Assembly (NCBI GenBank): GCA_020002185.1
Contig: CM034534.1
Location: 9,563,492 to 9,627,491, forward strand
Source: Paraescarpia echinospica
Taxonomy: Eukaryota; Annelida; Polychaeta; Sabellida; Siboglinidae
Length of the DNA stretch: 64,000 bases
Direction of reading: 5' to 3'
The stretch's first letter is position 1; every line of letters begins with the position of its first letter. Position numbers and translations under genes: made by a program. Shown in pieces: positions 37,108 through 49,485 of this stretch. A model generated the notes under the pieces. It saw nothing but the letters and a program-made list of their open reading frames with translations. It was not told where the DNA came from and did not search any database.

Positions 37108-37871
37108 ACCCAATCCTTCTAGTGATTTGTCCTTTTAACTATAGCTGGATCTCTTACCAACTCCGTTTGTTCAGCCTGTCAAATCCCATCATATGTAATT
37201 TAATCAAGTATTGCGGGACAGCTCATGATTACATCAGCTCACCCTGTCCCGTCTGTCTTCGTATCTTTACGTAAACTCTCCTCTTCACAGAATTGTGTGT
37301 GCACAGGTCATTTTTTCTAGACAGTTAAGTGCTTGCTTGCGTATCTCAAGTGATTTCCTCAAATCACAAAGGCACTCCAGATTTGTTTCCATCTTGCTAA
37401 TGCAGTCTTAATTTCTTCTTTTTCTCAGCGTGTGTCATGTTTCAGTATGTTGTTGTGAGTGCCGGTTTTTCAGATTTCCTTGGGCAATACACCAGCGGAC
37501 GTTTTTATTATAAGATTCTTATCGGCTCAAAAGCCCAATTTTCCTCTATAAGGGGAATTGTAAATATAAAATAATTCCAATAATCCAAAAAATATTTGGA
37601 TAGGATCGATGCCATCCACCCACCCCTCATCAGAAAAAATTGGAAAGACCTACCAATTGAGGTGATACATTGACATATATCTACGTCTTCAAGTGACGGA
37701 GTTCCCAATTCTTTCTATTGAAAAGAATGGTTAGAACATATTACACGTCAGTGAATTGCAACTGTTTATTATATCAACAACTAACTACATGTTTACTAGC
37801 ACAACTGAAAATGTATATAATGTGCAAAATTTGTCCACATTTCGTGTTCACTGTGGAGTGGAGTCTTTCCA
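37108..37871. other. Unique DNA between elements
   Basis: No recognised gene. The 66-codon minus-strand frame at 37508-37708 has no known motif. The 104-codon plus frame starting at 37718 runs into AGTCC copy C and is an artefact of that junction. Confidence 0.5.
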
Positions 37872-39797
37872 TTTTTAGTCCTTTGGGCCGAAGGTCCAAG
37901 AGACTATTGCCATCACTCTGCGTCTGCCGTCCACCGTTAGCTGCCGTATCTCAGAAACTGTCCAGCAACTTTTTTTCAATTTTTGCATATACGTATCTTA
38001 GGGTACTGGCACTATGCACAAGAAATCTGTAGGGCCCCCAAGGGCCAAAAAAGCTGGTAATTTGTCACATTTTGTCTATTTTTTTAAACTGTTCAGCAAC
38101 TTTTTTTAAATAATTTTGCATAGATGTATCTTAGGGTGCTGCCACTATACTCAAGAAATCTCTATTTGATTGAATCATTCTAAGGGCACCTCGGGGGCCC
38201 CCAAAGTACAAAAGTTTTACATTATCTAGTGATGTGGTTTTGAGAAGGGCCCTTGAGACCACCCCCAACAGTAGATGTTGTGTATTGTGCCAGAAACTGT
38301 GCCCTGGCCTCACTCCACTCTGCATTGTTCCATTGAGACCTTGACTAATCTTTAATTGGTCACAGACAGAGCAGACACATTTGACCCCTGCTAAACTCAG
38401 TTGCCTGCAGCTTTTAAACTGTATCTTCAAAACTATTGATTTTCTATAATTGCAAGTTGTGTTTATTTTGATGTTCATTTAATTATTATAAAATGGTGTG
38501 ACTGTGTGTCTGTTGGTTAAAGATGTATTGTCACCTGTAGGTGACAAACATAGAAAATTAATATTCTGGACAACTATAGAGTGAAATTGCCTACACTTTA
38601 TTGATATCAAATGCATTGTACTGTTCTGTTTACACTTGCCATGCCTTGTGTAGACATGGTACTATGTAAATCAATTGTATCAATATAGACTAATAATTAC
38701 CGATTCACAATATACACGTAGTTGACATCTGAAACAACCAAATGTCAACCATTAGTAGAGTTGACATAGTTCCACTATACACAAGAAATTTGTATTTGAT
38801 TGAATCATTCTAGTGTCATCAGCATATAGTAGAACATACATTTGCAAGAAAATGTCTACATCATCATCACTAAGGTTGTTGTAAATTTCACCAGCTGCCA
38901 TGTCGAGTCCCTTATAATTATGACTAACAGTGTTCAAAATTCAGGTAAATAGCAAATAACAAAGGAGACAAGTTTTCGCCTTGCTGTACCTCTACATCAC
39001 ATGAGAAGAAGGCTGACACAGCCTGGCCCTGTTTTTTTAAGTATTCATTTATAACATTATTAATACCACATGCCTTTTTGTCTTTGAGTTTTTTGATTTG
39101 CATTAGTACCTCATTTTGTGTGAATGGTCTGTTTATGTGTTCGTTTGACTGGGAAATCTTTCTTGGATCAAAAGGTATCTCACTAGCTGCAGTTGTGGTT
39201 CATAAACTTATCCAGTGAAATATTTCCACACTTTTTACTGCTGTTACTTGCTTTATTAAGTATATCCCAGTATTTAGCAGGCTTGCTATGTTTTAGGTTG
39301 CACAAGTTTTCATGTAACTGTTTATGGTAGCATTTTGATATTTGTTTTGTAAAGCATTTATACCCACTGCCCAATTCTCTTAACTCTGCATTAGCTTCGT
39401 AATTTTTAATTTTCTTTAGTCTACCTTTTGCTCCAAATAATCTGTCTCTTAGTTTTACACATAAAGACATAATCTGGCATAACTTGCTAAGTCTTTGTAG
39501 CAGCACATTTGTACTTCCAGTGTATCATTGCAACATAACATACATACTGTGTGCCAATATTTCCATGCAATCCATTTGCATATATAATATAAAACTTCAA
39601 CAGCCATTTTCTTCATTTTCACTTTTTGACCCTTACCGTGTTCAATGCTCCATAACTTCGCCAATTTTTGTAGCAGTCATAATTTTTGAAAGAATGTAAG
39701 AAAACAATGTTACGATTTTCTGACTTATCACTCATTTGGTCAGCCGGGTCACATATATCGGTGGAGTCCAAAGGATGGACTCTTGGCCCATTTTTTT
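37872..39797 (-). mobile_element. AGTCC-family element, copy C (1.9 kb)
   Basis: Left end TTTTT then AGTCCTTTGGGCCGAAGG and right end with TCAGCCGGGTCACATAT and TTGGCCCA plus a T run; the right-end hairpin is partly altered (GGAGTCCAAAGGATGGACTC). Two subrepeat units sit near the left end. The interior holds a stretch not seen in A or B (about 38500-38720) and a better-preserved LINE coding remnant (38752-39664). Possible flanking TTCCA occurs on both sides, about 1 bp from the T runs. Strand is that of the coding remnant. Confidence 0.8.
38752..39664 (-). pseudogene. LINE linker and RT pieces inside copy C
   Basis: Minus-strand coding remnants in the order expected of a non-LTR ORF2. An N-terminal part (39664 downward) begins MAKLWSIEHGKGQKVKMKK and leads, through frame changes, into a basic linker (39183-39506) with KLRDRLFGAKGRLKKIKN, KYWDILNKASNSSKK and ISLDKFMNHN. 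Next comes an RT N-terminal piece around 39035-39135 (FTQNEVLMQIKKLKDKKACG). Then an RT palm piece (38752-38937) has DDDVDIFLQMYVLLYADDT, with the catalytic YADD at 38815-38826. The palm between the two RT pieces is missing. The D-x-D-IFLxMxVLLYADDT style is common in LINEs of aquatic invertebrates and differs from the FADD LINEs at 18.4 and 27 kb. Not functional. Confidence 0.72.
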
Positions 39798-40599
39798 ATT
39801 CCAAATGGACCCTTCCCCACCCACCCACATCCAAATATTTTGTTTTTATTATTGGAATTTTTTATATTTACAAAGCCCCTAAAATCGATCTTGCTCCCTA
39901 AAAGTGATCCTGTGTTCTAAAAACTGTCACCTCCATGATACGCCACTGGAACACTTTTGTGTTCACTCTCACTTGTGGCTCAGTAGTCATTGAGACGCAT
40001 CCTTTTGTCTGTGGTCAATCCACAACTCTCTCGTTACAGTCAATCCGAGAATTCTGGTGAAACATCCAGTTAATGGTATTCTCTTCTTTCCCTGCATGTC
40101 TGGGGTGTGTCTGGCGTGCGTCTGGGGTGTAGCTGGCCTCGGTACTGGTCCTGGATTTCTTTTGTCCCACTCACTATCCTTGCACAGCTGTTTCTGCCAA
40201 CCATCTCCATTCCCCTCTGTCATTTGGCCTTGTTCTCTACTGCTCTCCCAATCCCTCCACATCAGATAAGATAGTTTATTATGCCTTTTTATGTACAAAG
40301 GAACTTGGCACACACTTCATGGGCATTTTAAGAATTCAAATGTCACTGTCAGTGTATTAGAATGATATGGCAAGAAACATTTCACAGCACTTAGAAGTGT
40401 CAACATTGGCATAATCACACTGTCTTTTCCTAAATGAATTCCATTTATTGTGTCTCTCTTTTCATTTCATTATCCACTTTCCTTCTCCTTTCCTTTCCAT
40501 TCCCTCCATTGTATCCATCCATTTTATGCTCACCATTGACTTCTTGGCTCCAGTTCTTGTTCCATTTCTTTTCTTCATTTCTTTCCTCTCCCTGCCCGT
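39798..40599. other. Unique DNA, no recognised gene
   Basis: A 108-codon minus-strand frame at 39987-40313 (with WESSREQGQMTEGNGDGW and PATPQTHARHTPDM) and an opposing 70-codon frame overlap. The minus frame faintly resembles a LINE C-terminal tail but lacks the usual GRP-R-W motif. From about 40440 the plus strand becomes pyrimidine-rich and grades into the 30-bp array. Confidence 0.45.
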
Positions 40600-42395
40600 C
40601 TCCACTCCCTCCATTTCATTCTTTATTCTCCATTCTCTTCATATTTCCTCTTATTCTCAGCTCCTCTCTATATTTCACTCTTCTCCACTCCCTCTATATT
40701 ATTTCACTCTTGTTCTCCACTCTCCCTCATGTTTCACTCTTGTTCTCCACTCCCTCTATATTTCACTCTCATTCTCACTCCCTCTTCCTTCATTCCATTC
40801 TCCACTCCCTTCATTTCCACCCATTCTCCACTCCCTCTATGTTCCTCTTTATTCTCCACTCCCTCTGTGTTCCACTCTTCTCCACTCCCCCTCTATGTTT
40901 CACTCTTGTTCTCCCTCCCTCTGCTGTTTCACTCTCATTTCTCCTCTCCTCTATGTTTCATCTTGTTCTCCATCCCTCTGTGTGTCATCTTGTTCTCATC
41001 CTCTGTGTGTCATCTTGTTCTCCACTCCATCTGTAATGTGTTCTCCACTCATGTGTCATCTTGTTCATCATCATCTCTGTGTGATATTTACTCCTCCGCT
41101 CTCTGTGTGTCATCTTGTTCTCCATCACTCTTTCATGTGTCATGTCTTGTTCTCCCATCACTCTGTGTGTAAATAATTGTTCTCCATCCATCTGTGTTTC
41201 ACTCTCATTCTCCACTATATTTCCTCTTCCTCCCCTGTATTTCCATTCTCTACTCCCTCTATATGTCCACTCACCATTCTCCACTCCCCTCTATATATAT
41301 GTCCACTCTCTTATTCTCCACTCCCATCTATATGTCACTCTTATTCTCCACTCCTCTCTATATGTCTTACTCTCCACTCTCTATATGTCACTCTTATTCT
41401 CCACTCCCCTCTATATTTCACGCTTATTCTCCACTCCCCTCTATATGTAACTCTTATTCTCCACTCCCCTCTATATGTCACTCTTATTCTCTGCTCCTCT
41501 CTATATGTCAATCTTATTCTCCACTCCCCTCTATATTTCACTCTCATTCTCCGGTCCTCTCTATATGTCACTCTCATTCTCCACTCCTCTCTATATGTCA
41601 CTCTTATTCTCCACTCCCTTCTATATTTCACTCTTGTTCTCCACTCCCCTCTATATGTCACCCTTATTCTCCACTCTCCTCTATATTCACTCTTATTCTC
41701 CACTCCTCTCTAAATTTCACCCTTATTCTCCACTCTCCTCTATATTTCACACTCATTCTCCGCTCCTCTCTATATTTCACTCTTATTCTCCACTCCTCTC
41801 TATATGTCACTCTTATTCTCCACTCCTCTCTATATGTCACTCTTATTCTCCACTTCTCTCTATATGTCACTCTTATTCTCCACTCCTCTCTATATGTCAC
41901 TCTTATTCTCCACTCTCCTCTACATTTCACTCTTATTCTCTATTCCTCTCTATATTTCACTCTTATTCTCCACTCTCCTCTATATTTCACTCTTATTCTC
42001 TGCTCCCCTCTATATTTTTCTCTTATTCTCCACTCCCCTCTATATTTCACTCTTATTATCCACTCCCCTCCATATTTCACTCTTATTATCCACTCCCCTC
42101 TGTATTTCACTCTTATTCTCCACTCCCCTCTATATTTCACTCTTATTCTCCACTCCCCTCTATATTTCACTCTTATTCTCCACTCCCCTCTATATTTCAC
42201 TCTTATTCTCCACTCCCCTCTATATTTCACTCTTATTCTCCACTCCCCTCTATATTTCACTCTTATTCTCCTCTCCTCTCTATTTCACTCTTATTCTCCA
42301 CTCCCCTCTATATTTCACTCTTATTCTCCACTCCCCTCGATATGTCACTCTTATTCTCCACTCTCCTCTATATTTCACTCTTATCCTCTGCTCCT
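40600..42395 (+). repeat. 30-bp pyrimidine-rich minisatellite
   Basis: Direct repeats of a 30-bp unit, CTCTTATTCTCCACTCCCCT followed by CTATATTTCA, about 40 copies between 41200 and 42395. They are almost invariant at 42100-42270 and more degenerate toward 40600. The plus strand has almost no G. As 30 is a multiple of three and stops are rare, several frames stay open for hundreds of codons (up to 431), all encoding the same 10-residue repeat. There is no sign of real coding. A 2-kb pyrimidine/purine strand bias of this kind can favour triplex (H-DNA) structure. Confidence 0.95.
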
Positions 42396-42695
42396 CTCCC
42401 AATCCCTTGAAGTATCTCCCGACACCATCCTCCCAACCCAGTCTTGGTCATCCATGTCTCCTTTTACCTCCCACTTTCCAGGCATCTGATTTCTTTGCCA
42501 ACTGTTCTTCTCCCATTTTCTCCTCATGTCCAGCCCATTTTAGCCGAATCCCCATCAGCTTCTTCTTGATATGTTCTTTTTCACCAACCTGTTTCCTTCT
42601 CCATTCTTCCCTTAGTTGTTTGTGCAAACCTGTTCTCTCACCAAAAGTTTTTCTGTTATTGGTGTAGTCTCCAGGGCCCAGGCCATATATAGCTG
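42396..42695. other. Short unique spacer
   Basis: Pyrimidine-rich DNA without repeat structure, separating the 30-bp array from the TIR element. Nothing else recognised. Confidence 0.5.
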
Positions 42696-42703
42696 ATCTT
42701 TTC

Positions 42704-44799
42704 CTGGGTTTGGCCTAGTACAAGTCCAAGTACAAATCTAAGTGTTGTAATGATCAAATAAAAGTATCCTTCAGGTGCCAATCATTAACTTGTTAGCAAG
42801 ACAATTGTGAACATAATCAGGATGGGCATTCAAGGTGGTGCATCATTAACTTGTTAGTAAGACAATTGTGAACATAATCATGATGGGCATTCAAGGTGGT
42901 GCATCATTAACTTGTTGGCAAGACAATTGTGAACATAATCAGGATGGGCATTCAAGGTGGTGCATCATTAACTTGTTGGCAAGACAATTGTGAACATAAT
43001 CAGGATGGGCATTCAAGGTGGTGCATCATTAACTTGTTGGCAAGACAATTGTGAACATAATCAGGATGGGCATTCAAGGTGGTGCATCATTAACTTGTTA
43101 GTAAGACAATTGTGAACATAATCAGGATTGGCATTCAAGGTGGTGCATCATTAACTTGTTAGCAAGACAATTGTGAACATAATCAGGATGGGCATTCAAG
43201 GTGGTGCATCATTAACTTGTTAGTAAGACAATTGTGAACATAATCAGGATGGGCATTCAAGGTGGTGCATCATTAACTTGTTAGCAAGACAATTGTGAAC
43301 ATAATCAGGATGGGCATTCAAGGTGGTGCATCATTAACTTGTTAGCAAGACAATTGTGAACATAATCAGGATGGGCATTCAAGGTGGTGCATCATTAACT
43401 TGTTGGCAAGACAATTGTGAACATAATCAGGATGGGCATTCAAGGTGGTGCATCATTAACTTGTTAGTAAGACAATTGTGAACATAATCAGGATTGGCAT
43501 TCAAGGTGGTGCATCATTAACTTGTTAGCAAGACAATTGTGAACATAATCAGGATGGGCATTCAAGGTGGTGCATCATTAACTTGTTAGTAAGACAATTG
43601 TGAACATAATCAGGATGGGCATTCAAGGTGGTGCATCATTAACTTGTTAGCAAGACAATTGTGAACATAATCAGGATGGGCATTCAAGGTGGTGCATCAT
43701 TAACTTGTTAGCAAGACAATTGTGAACATAATCAGGATGGGCATTCAAGGTGGTGCATCATTAACTTGTTAGCAAGATAATTGTGAACATAACCAGGATG
43801 GGCATTCAAGGTGGTGCATCATTAACTTGTTAGCAAGATAATTGTGAACATAACCAGGATTGGCATTCAAGGTGGTGCATCATTAACTTGTTAGCAAGAT
43901 AATTGTGAACATAACCAGGATTGGCATTCAAGGTGGTGCATCATTAACTTGTTAGCAAGATAATTGTGAACATAACCAGGATTGGCATTCAAGGTGGTGC
44001 ATCATTAACTTGTTAGCAAGATAATTGTGAACATAACCAGGATTGGCATTCAAGGTGGTGCATCATTAACTTGTTAGCAAGATAATTGTGAACATAACCA
44101 GGATTGGCATTCAAGGTGGTGCATCATTAACTTGTTAGCAAGATAATTGTGAACATAACCAGGATTGGCATTCAAGGTGGTGCATCATTAACTTGTTAGC
44201 AAGATAATTGTGAACATAACCAGGATTGGCATTCAAGGTGGTGCATCATAAACTCGTTAGAAAGACAATTGTGAACATAATCAGGATGGGCATTCAAGGT
44301 GGTGCATCATTAACTTGTTAGTAAGACAATTGTGAACATATTCAGGATTGGCATTCAAGGTGGTGCATCATTAACTTGTTAGTAAGACAATTGTGAACAT
44401 AATCAGGATGGGCATTCAAGGTGGTGCATCATTAACTTGTTAGTAAGACAATTGTGAACATAATCAGGATGGGCATTCAATGTGGTGCATCATTAACTTG
44501 TTAGTAAGACAATTGTGAACATAATCAGGATGGGCATTCAAGGTGGTGCATCATTAACTTGTTAGTAAGACAATTGTGAACATAATCAGGATGGGCATTC
44601 AAGGTGGTGCATCACGCAGGAGAACCAGTAGAGAAGTATTATTTTGTATTCTAAAATAAAGCTCAAATTACGCACTAGAAAGGTCTGTGACATTTTTGCA
44701 GGTGCAATTGATCACACACATGTACTGACAGCAGGGTCAAAAATTGAAATGCAAGTACTGAAAAAATGTACTTAAGTACAAGTACTTGACCCAACCCAG
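42704..44799. mobile_element. hAT-like TIR element carrying the 61-bp array
   Basis: The left end reads CTGGGTTTGGCCTAGTAC and the right end, reverse-complemented, CTGGGTTGGGTCAAGTAC (15 of 18 match; the match continues as GT a little further in). Flanking octamers ATCTTTTC (42696-42703) and ATCTATTC (44800-44807) match at 7 of 8 positions, suggesting the 8-bp target duplication typical of hAT transposons. Both subterminal regions contain AAGTAC words. Between the ends there is no transposase, only about 70-190 bp of unique sequence on each side and the 61-bp array, so the element is non-autonomous. It is unusual for a MITE to be 2.1 kb and about 87% tandem repeat. Confidence 0.78.
42781..44614 (+). 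repeat. 61-bp minisatellite, 30 copies
   Basis: Thirty head-to-tail copies of a 61-bp unit (ATCATTAACTTGTTAGCAAG, then ACAATTGTGAACATAATCAG, then GATGGGCATTCAAGGTGGTGC). Variants are arranged in order. Types TTAGCAAG, TTAGTAAG and TTGGCAAG alternate, and the six-copy series at 43025-43390 is repeated at 43391-43756, a 366-bp higher-order unit. Eight consecutive copies at about 43757-44240 carry the AGATAATTG/ATAACCAGG type. Copies after that return to the TTAGTAAG type. The array lies wholly inside the TIR element. Confidence 0.97.
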
Positions 44800-44807
44800 A
44801 TCTATTC

Positions 44808-45476
44808 GTTTATTGTGTGATTATAGCCAGTATTCATATATCGAGAAACACCTGATAGCCAGTGTTTGTAATGCCGTGAAATTATGGGCTTTGCTAAATA
44901 GCTTTTAGTAATTTAGTATAAAAAATAGTGACTAAACATACAACGTTGTGAATGATACATCACACTTTATATCCACACATAAATATGATCCCAAATGTGG
45001 GTGATTCTCAACAATTAATCAATAATAAATTAGTATGCAAAGGGTTCTCTTCCCTCCAAAAAAATGCTTGGAAAATGACATGTTTAGGCCTTGAAATTAC
45101 TTGTATGTTTGGAATGGTGTGTGATATACTTTGACCATCAGTCTGGCAACAGTGTTTTGGTGACATTAGTTGTATTGTAGATGTTGGACGACTCTGTATA
45201 TACAATCAATAGTTTAACAGCCTGCATGATTTGGACAGATGTGAGTCAATATTCATGGCTAGTTGGTAAATCACTTCATGTTACATGTCAGTGCACTGAA
45301 TCTGAAACAGTAATCACAATTGATATCTGACATTTTTCGGTGCTATCAACGTCCTTCTCCATAACTCAATACTTCAGGTATAACTCTTCTGTGGCAGAGG
45401 CTGGATTAAGTCTACATCCTGTTTTCACATTTGTTTAGATTAATCACGGATATTTGCTGCATAAGTGTTATTTTCT
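44808..45476. other. Unique AT-rich DNA
   Basis: No gene, repeat or signal recognised; only short overlapping frames. Confidence 0.55.
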
Positions 45477-45593
45477 TGACTGGCTGGCTGGCTGGCTGGC
45501 ACACTCACTCACTGATTAACTGACTGACCGACTGACCAACTGACTGACTGACCGACCAATCGATTGTCTGACTGATCAACCGACTGACCGACC
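45477..45593 (+). repeat. Degenerate tetranucleotide microsatellite
   Basis: (CTGG)n passes into ACTC and then a mixture of GACT, GACC and related tetramers, about 117 bp in all. Confidence 0.92.
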
Positions 45594-46785
45594 ATTTATA
45601 GTACCTTGTAGATAATTCTTGCATTACGGGGTGAATGGAGTTGTTCGCTTCTATTTCATGATAATACCAGAATTGTTTAGGCCTGCTCCTTTAACTTTGG
45701 TGACAAAGTGAGAACTCACAAATTTTTCGAATTTGTCAAATCCTCTTTAATCCCATGAAAATTGATGCCTGATTTGTGACCTTTGGTGTATTCATTAGAG
45801 ACTTTGTTAGCCACCTGACTAGCTCATAGTTAACAGTAGCATGCACAGTTGCATGCTTCTAATTGTCCAACAATGTCTCCTGTAGACTCTCAACAGCTAG
45901 GAGTTTTCGTTCCATTAACGCTTCAAGCAAACATGTTGATGTGTGTATATCATTATCAGGCCATTATTTTGCAACATCATCTTCTGTAATGAATCATGTT
46001 CACAAAAACAACACTGCTCGTCTCTTTCTTTTAACTCCCGCAAATCCGCTGACAACACACCATTGATGGCATCAAGGTCTCGCTCATTAGCGGGGCATGC
46101 GTGCGCACGAACATGCACGCGCATGCACGCACGTGCATTCCAATTAAGACTCGTTGCCGTGAGCCAACTGGGCTGGCCACATCAGAAGGCGGTGTGGTCA
46201 ATCAATATAATCCATACCACAAGTTGGTGCATCCTTATACTGCTAATTATTCATGAGCACCACTGAGGCATGGCTAAGCATGCGGGGTGGTGGTGGTGGT
46301 GTCAGCGGTGGTGGTGTGTCGGCGGTGGTGGCGGTATTGGTACCAGGGGACATGACGGCGTGCACAAATTCAATTTGTCTTTCATTGCCTTCTTGGAGCA
46401 CTGCTGAAGCGGTGGACCTTCTGTAAACGGCCGCTGTGTCCAGTTTGACCGCTGATTGTGTGCTGTTGGCACCGTGCCAACGCCGCCGTGTTTGACCACT
46501 GTCCAAGGTAGGTGCAAGTGTGTCTTTGCATCTTCCCCTGGTGTCATCAGGTGGTCGTTTGCACTGCTGTCATTTGTCATCGGGTGTGGTTTTTAGAGGA
46601 ACACTTAACCTGCCATCAGGGGACCTGGTTATGGTACATTTGGGAGGAGGTGGTACTCACTGAGGCATCCGGGGCTGGTTGAGTGGCAAGCTGCAGATTA
46701 GCAATACAGTTGGTTGGCCTCACGTTTATGGTGCAGTAACAGGTGGTTTATTCTGGATTTAGCTGACGAAACCTGCACGGTATTT
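45594..46785. other. Unique DNA with alternating and GTG-rich tracts
   Basis: No recognised gene. An alternating purine-pyrimidine stretch rich in GCATGC and GTGCGC at about 46093-46137 could adopt Z-DNA. A (GTG)n-rich stretch at about 46285-46336 is G-rich and imperfect. The frames of 67-107 codons at 45863-46580 overlap on both strands and contain these tracts. Confidence 0.5.
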
Positions 46786-46905
46786 GTCTTATATATATAT
46801 CGATATAGATATATATATATATATATATAATATATATTTATGAATAATACAAGATATATATATAATATATGTATAATTTATCATATATATATATATATTT
46901 ACCTC
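46786..46905. repeat. (AT)n microsatellite
   Basis: AT dinucleotide runs with ATCGATATAGAT and TTTATGAATAAT interruptions. Confidence 0.93.
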
Positions 46906-49485
46906 ATAATATTCAATGCAGAATCTCCCTCAGTAAGTTAATGCACATTATGACGTGCAAAGAAGTGGTATCCTTATGCAGCCAGGGGTGGTATTATTAT
47001 GCTGACATCACAATTCTTCTTGGAATTCCTGTTGGGAACTGTTTCACTTCTCCGCACCGCAGATGAGCAAATGGATTGACCTTGGAATTTAGATTGTTAT
47101 TCCGGGCTTTGGGCAGCTGCAGATTAGCAACAAGTGATTGTGGACTTCACAGTGTAAATTCACACTGCTTTCTGCAATGTAACCACAGAATGGCCTTGGG
47201 ATTGACATTGTCATCTCAGGCTTTTTTCTGGTACTTTCTGCTGATTAACGACAACGTACGGGATTTGGGAATTTACAATATCAAATGTAACTCCAGGATG
47301 CTGTGGCATGTAAATATGGCATGCAGATTATGAACAAAAGTGACCTTAGAAATGTTGGGCAATTTACATTGCTATAGTCTATATACCAGTAGCAAAATTA
47401 TCTAACTGTTTTACAACACAATACTTGGCTGTACCAGGCTATAATTACAGTGCTAATAGCAATGATTAGTTCTACTTCTACCATGGCAAACTTGGATAAA
47501 ATAGTAGAAATTGAAATTACATTTCCTCTGACATGTCACTCATTTCAAGCAGGCAATTGCATAATAGCAGAATACATGAATTAGGCATTTAGTAACACCA
47601 AGCTGTTTATGCTCATGGTGTCAGATTACAAACAAAACATGTACTGTGGAATTTGTATAGCCTTTCTTCTAACAGCTGTGGATTTTCAATGGATGTGTTA
47701 GAATCAGTTCTGCTGTGTGATGTTTATACAGCGGACTGTTGATTTGTAACACAGGTGCTATCAGTCTACTACAAAAGCCATAGATCAACTTTTCACAATG
47801 TGTAAATGAGTAACTGAAATGTGGGCCTCTAGGGTGATTGTGGGTATGGGTTAATCTCCTCCTGGGAGAAGAAAAAATGATAATTCTAATCAGGTGTATT
47901 AACTTTATCCTGTTGCATTTTCTGCAGATATTTAAACTGAGCTAGTTTTTTGCCGACAATTTAGGTGATAGAAATGTCCTTGCTATTGCTGTTATTATAA
48001 AGAAAAAATGATTAATTTTTTGTAGTGCATTTGGGTTCTAGATATCTATTTTTTTTTATGGAATTGAGATATGGCAGTAAATGTTGTTTCAGAATGCGTT
48101 AAATTTTACCAAATTTTAAGAAAAAAACAAATTATGTTACCAGGGCAGATTAAATTGATTATGCTGCTCAAGGTTTAGACTTGGAGCTAACATTTATCAC
48201 TTTGACAACACAAGAGATTATCCTAGCTGCAGTAAGAGGATTAAAAACTAATTGGTTTTACATTTTGAAGAAACAGTGTTTACAGGGAATATACAATGAT
48301 TTTCATGATATGTGACCTGTTGGGGGTTTCGTATTTCAATTGAAATTCCCCAACTCTAATATTGTTTACAATATTTTGTATGTAGATCTATATTAATAAA
48401 GTTACATTTCATGTTTGAATCTTTATTGTTGTAGTCCATTAACTGTTAGAAAGCATAGAAAAAGGAATTTGACAGACCAATAAAGCAACTGATGGAAAGT
48501 ATTGTATTAAAAACGTTGAATTCTTGTTCGTTTTTAATGCCGTTAGGCGATCTCTACATACTGTATGTGATGTTAAAATGGGCATATCTGTTATTGCAAA
48601 ATCTTGTGTTTAACAAAATACTAAATGATGAAAGTTGAATGAAAATGGTATGTTTTGTGTAGATATTATTTTAATCAACCATGAGTATGTTTTCACAATG
48701 TAAGCAAAACTGTTTAACAACATCCGATTCAGTTAACCAAATGTTGGGAATCCCATTTAAAGGGTGCTTTGTCATAGTAGACACTCACTTTCTGTCATTT
48801 ATTTGCAGTTAGGAATATATAATATGCACTGATTTTCAGTACGATCGCTTAATCATTAGTGTGATGTTTACTTTTCTCGATATAATTTAACGGCAACAGC
48901 GGTGCCCGTTCGGGATGATCCCATTTCGTAGTTGCCATTTCGTGGCTGTTACATTGAAGCTATTCGCAGCTGGATCAATATCTCGGCGTCTGTTTGTGTC
49001 TCCTCCATCGCAATCGACAGAATGCTGCGTGTGTAATCACGCCAGATCAATAATTATATGTCCGTGAAAGTCTTTGCCGGCATACCAATGTCGCGGCAAT
49101 TTAATAAGTGTGCATCACGACACAGCGACATCGACATCGATGTCACGACACTCGAGTGACTGTGTCCGGTGCATGTGTTGCATTCCGTTGCCCATGGTGC
49201 GTTTATTACGCCACGGTGCGTTTATGACGCCATGGTCAGTCAGCATGGAGTAGAGCCTCTTGTATGTCTTCCGCCGTTGTTTCCTTGTGTTCTCGGAAGA
49301 GATATCTTGACTCCTGGGATGTATTGATTGGACAGTTCTGGCCGATATGCAAATGCGGCATGATGGATGAAAGCCGAATGTGTATAACTAAGTTTGTGTA
49401 TATGTCCGCTAGGGTTAACCTTGACAAAACAAGACGGTGCCTGGACCTGACCGGAATATTCACAGCCTGCTTTACTTTGTGGTGA
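46906..49485. other. Unique AT-rich DNA
   Basis: No recognised gene. Loosely similar segments containing a GACCTTGGAATTTAGATTG-like phrase at about 47077, 47190 and 47341, two followed by CAGATTAGCAAC or CTGATTAACGAC, may be an old, decayed repeat. A GC-richer patch at about 48890-49250 includes the palindrome GACATCGATGTC and repeated ACGCCA. The opposing 73-75 codon frames at 49236-49485 have no known motif. Confidence 0.5.

Noticed and set aside
39987..40313. Possible LINE C-terminal tail on the minus strand
   Set aside because: It lacks the GRP-R-W and RWxxL motifs that made the 25.3-kb fragment convincing.
41194..42489. 431-codon plus-strand open frame and several overlapping frames on both strands
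   Set aside because: The 30-bp unit is a multiple of three and has few stops, so frames stay open by repetition; the products are 10-residue repeats with no domain.
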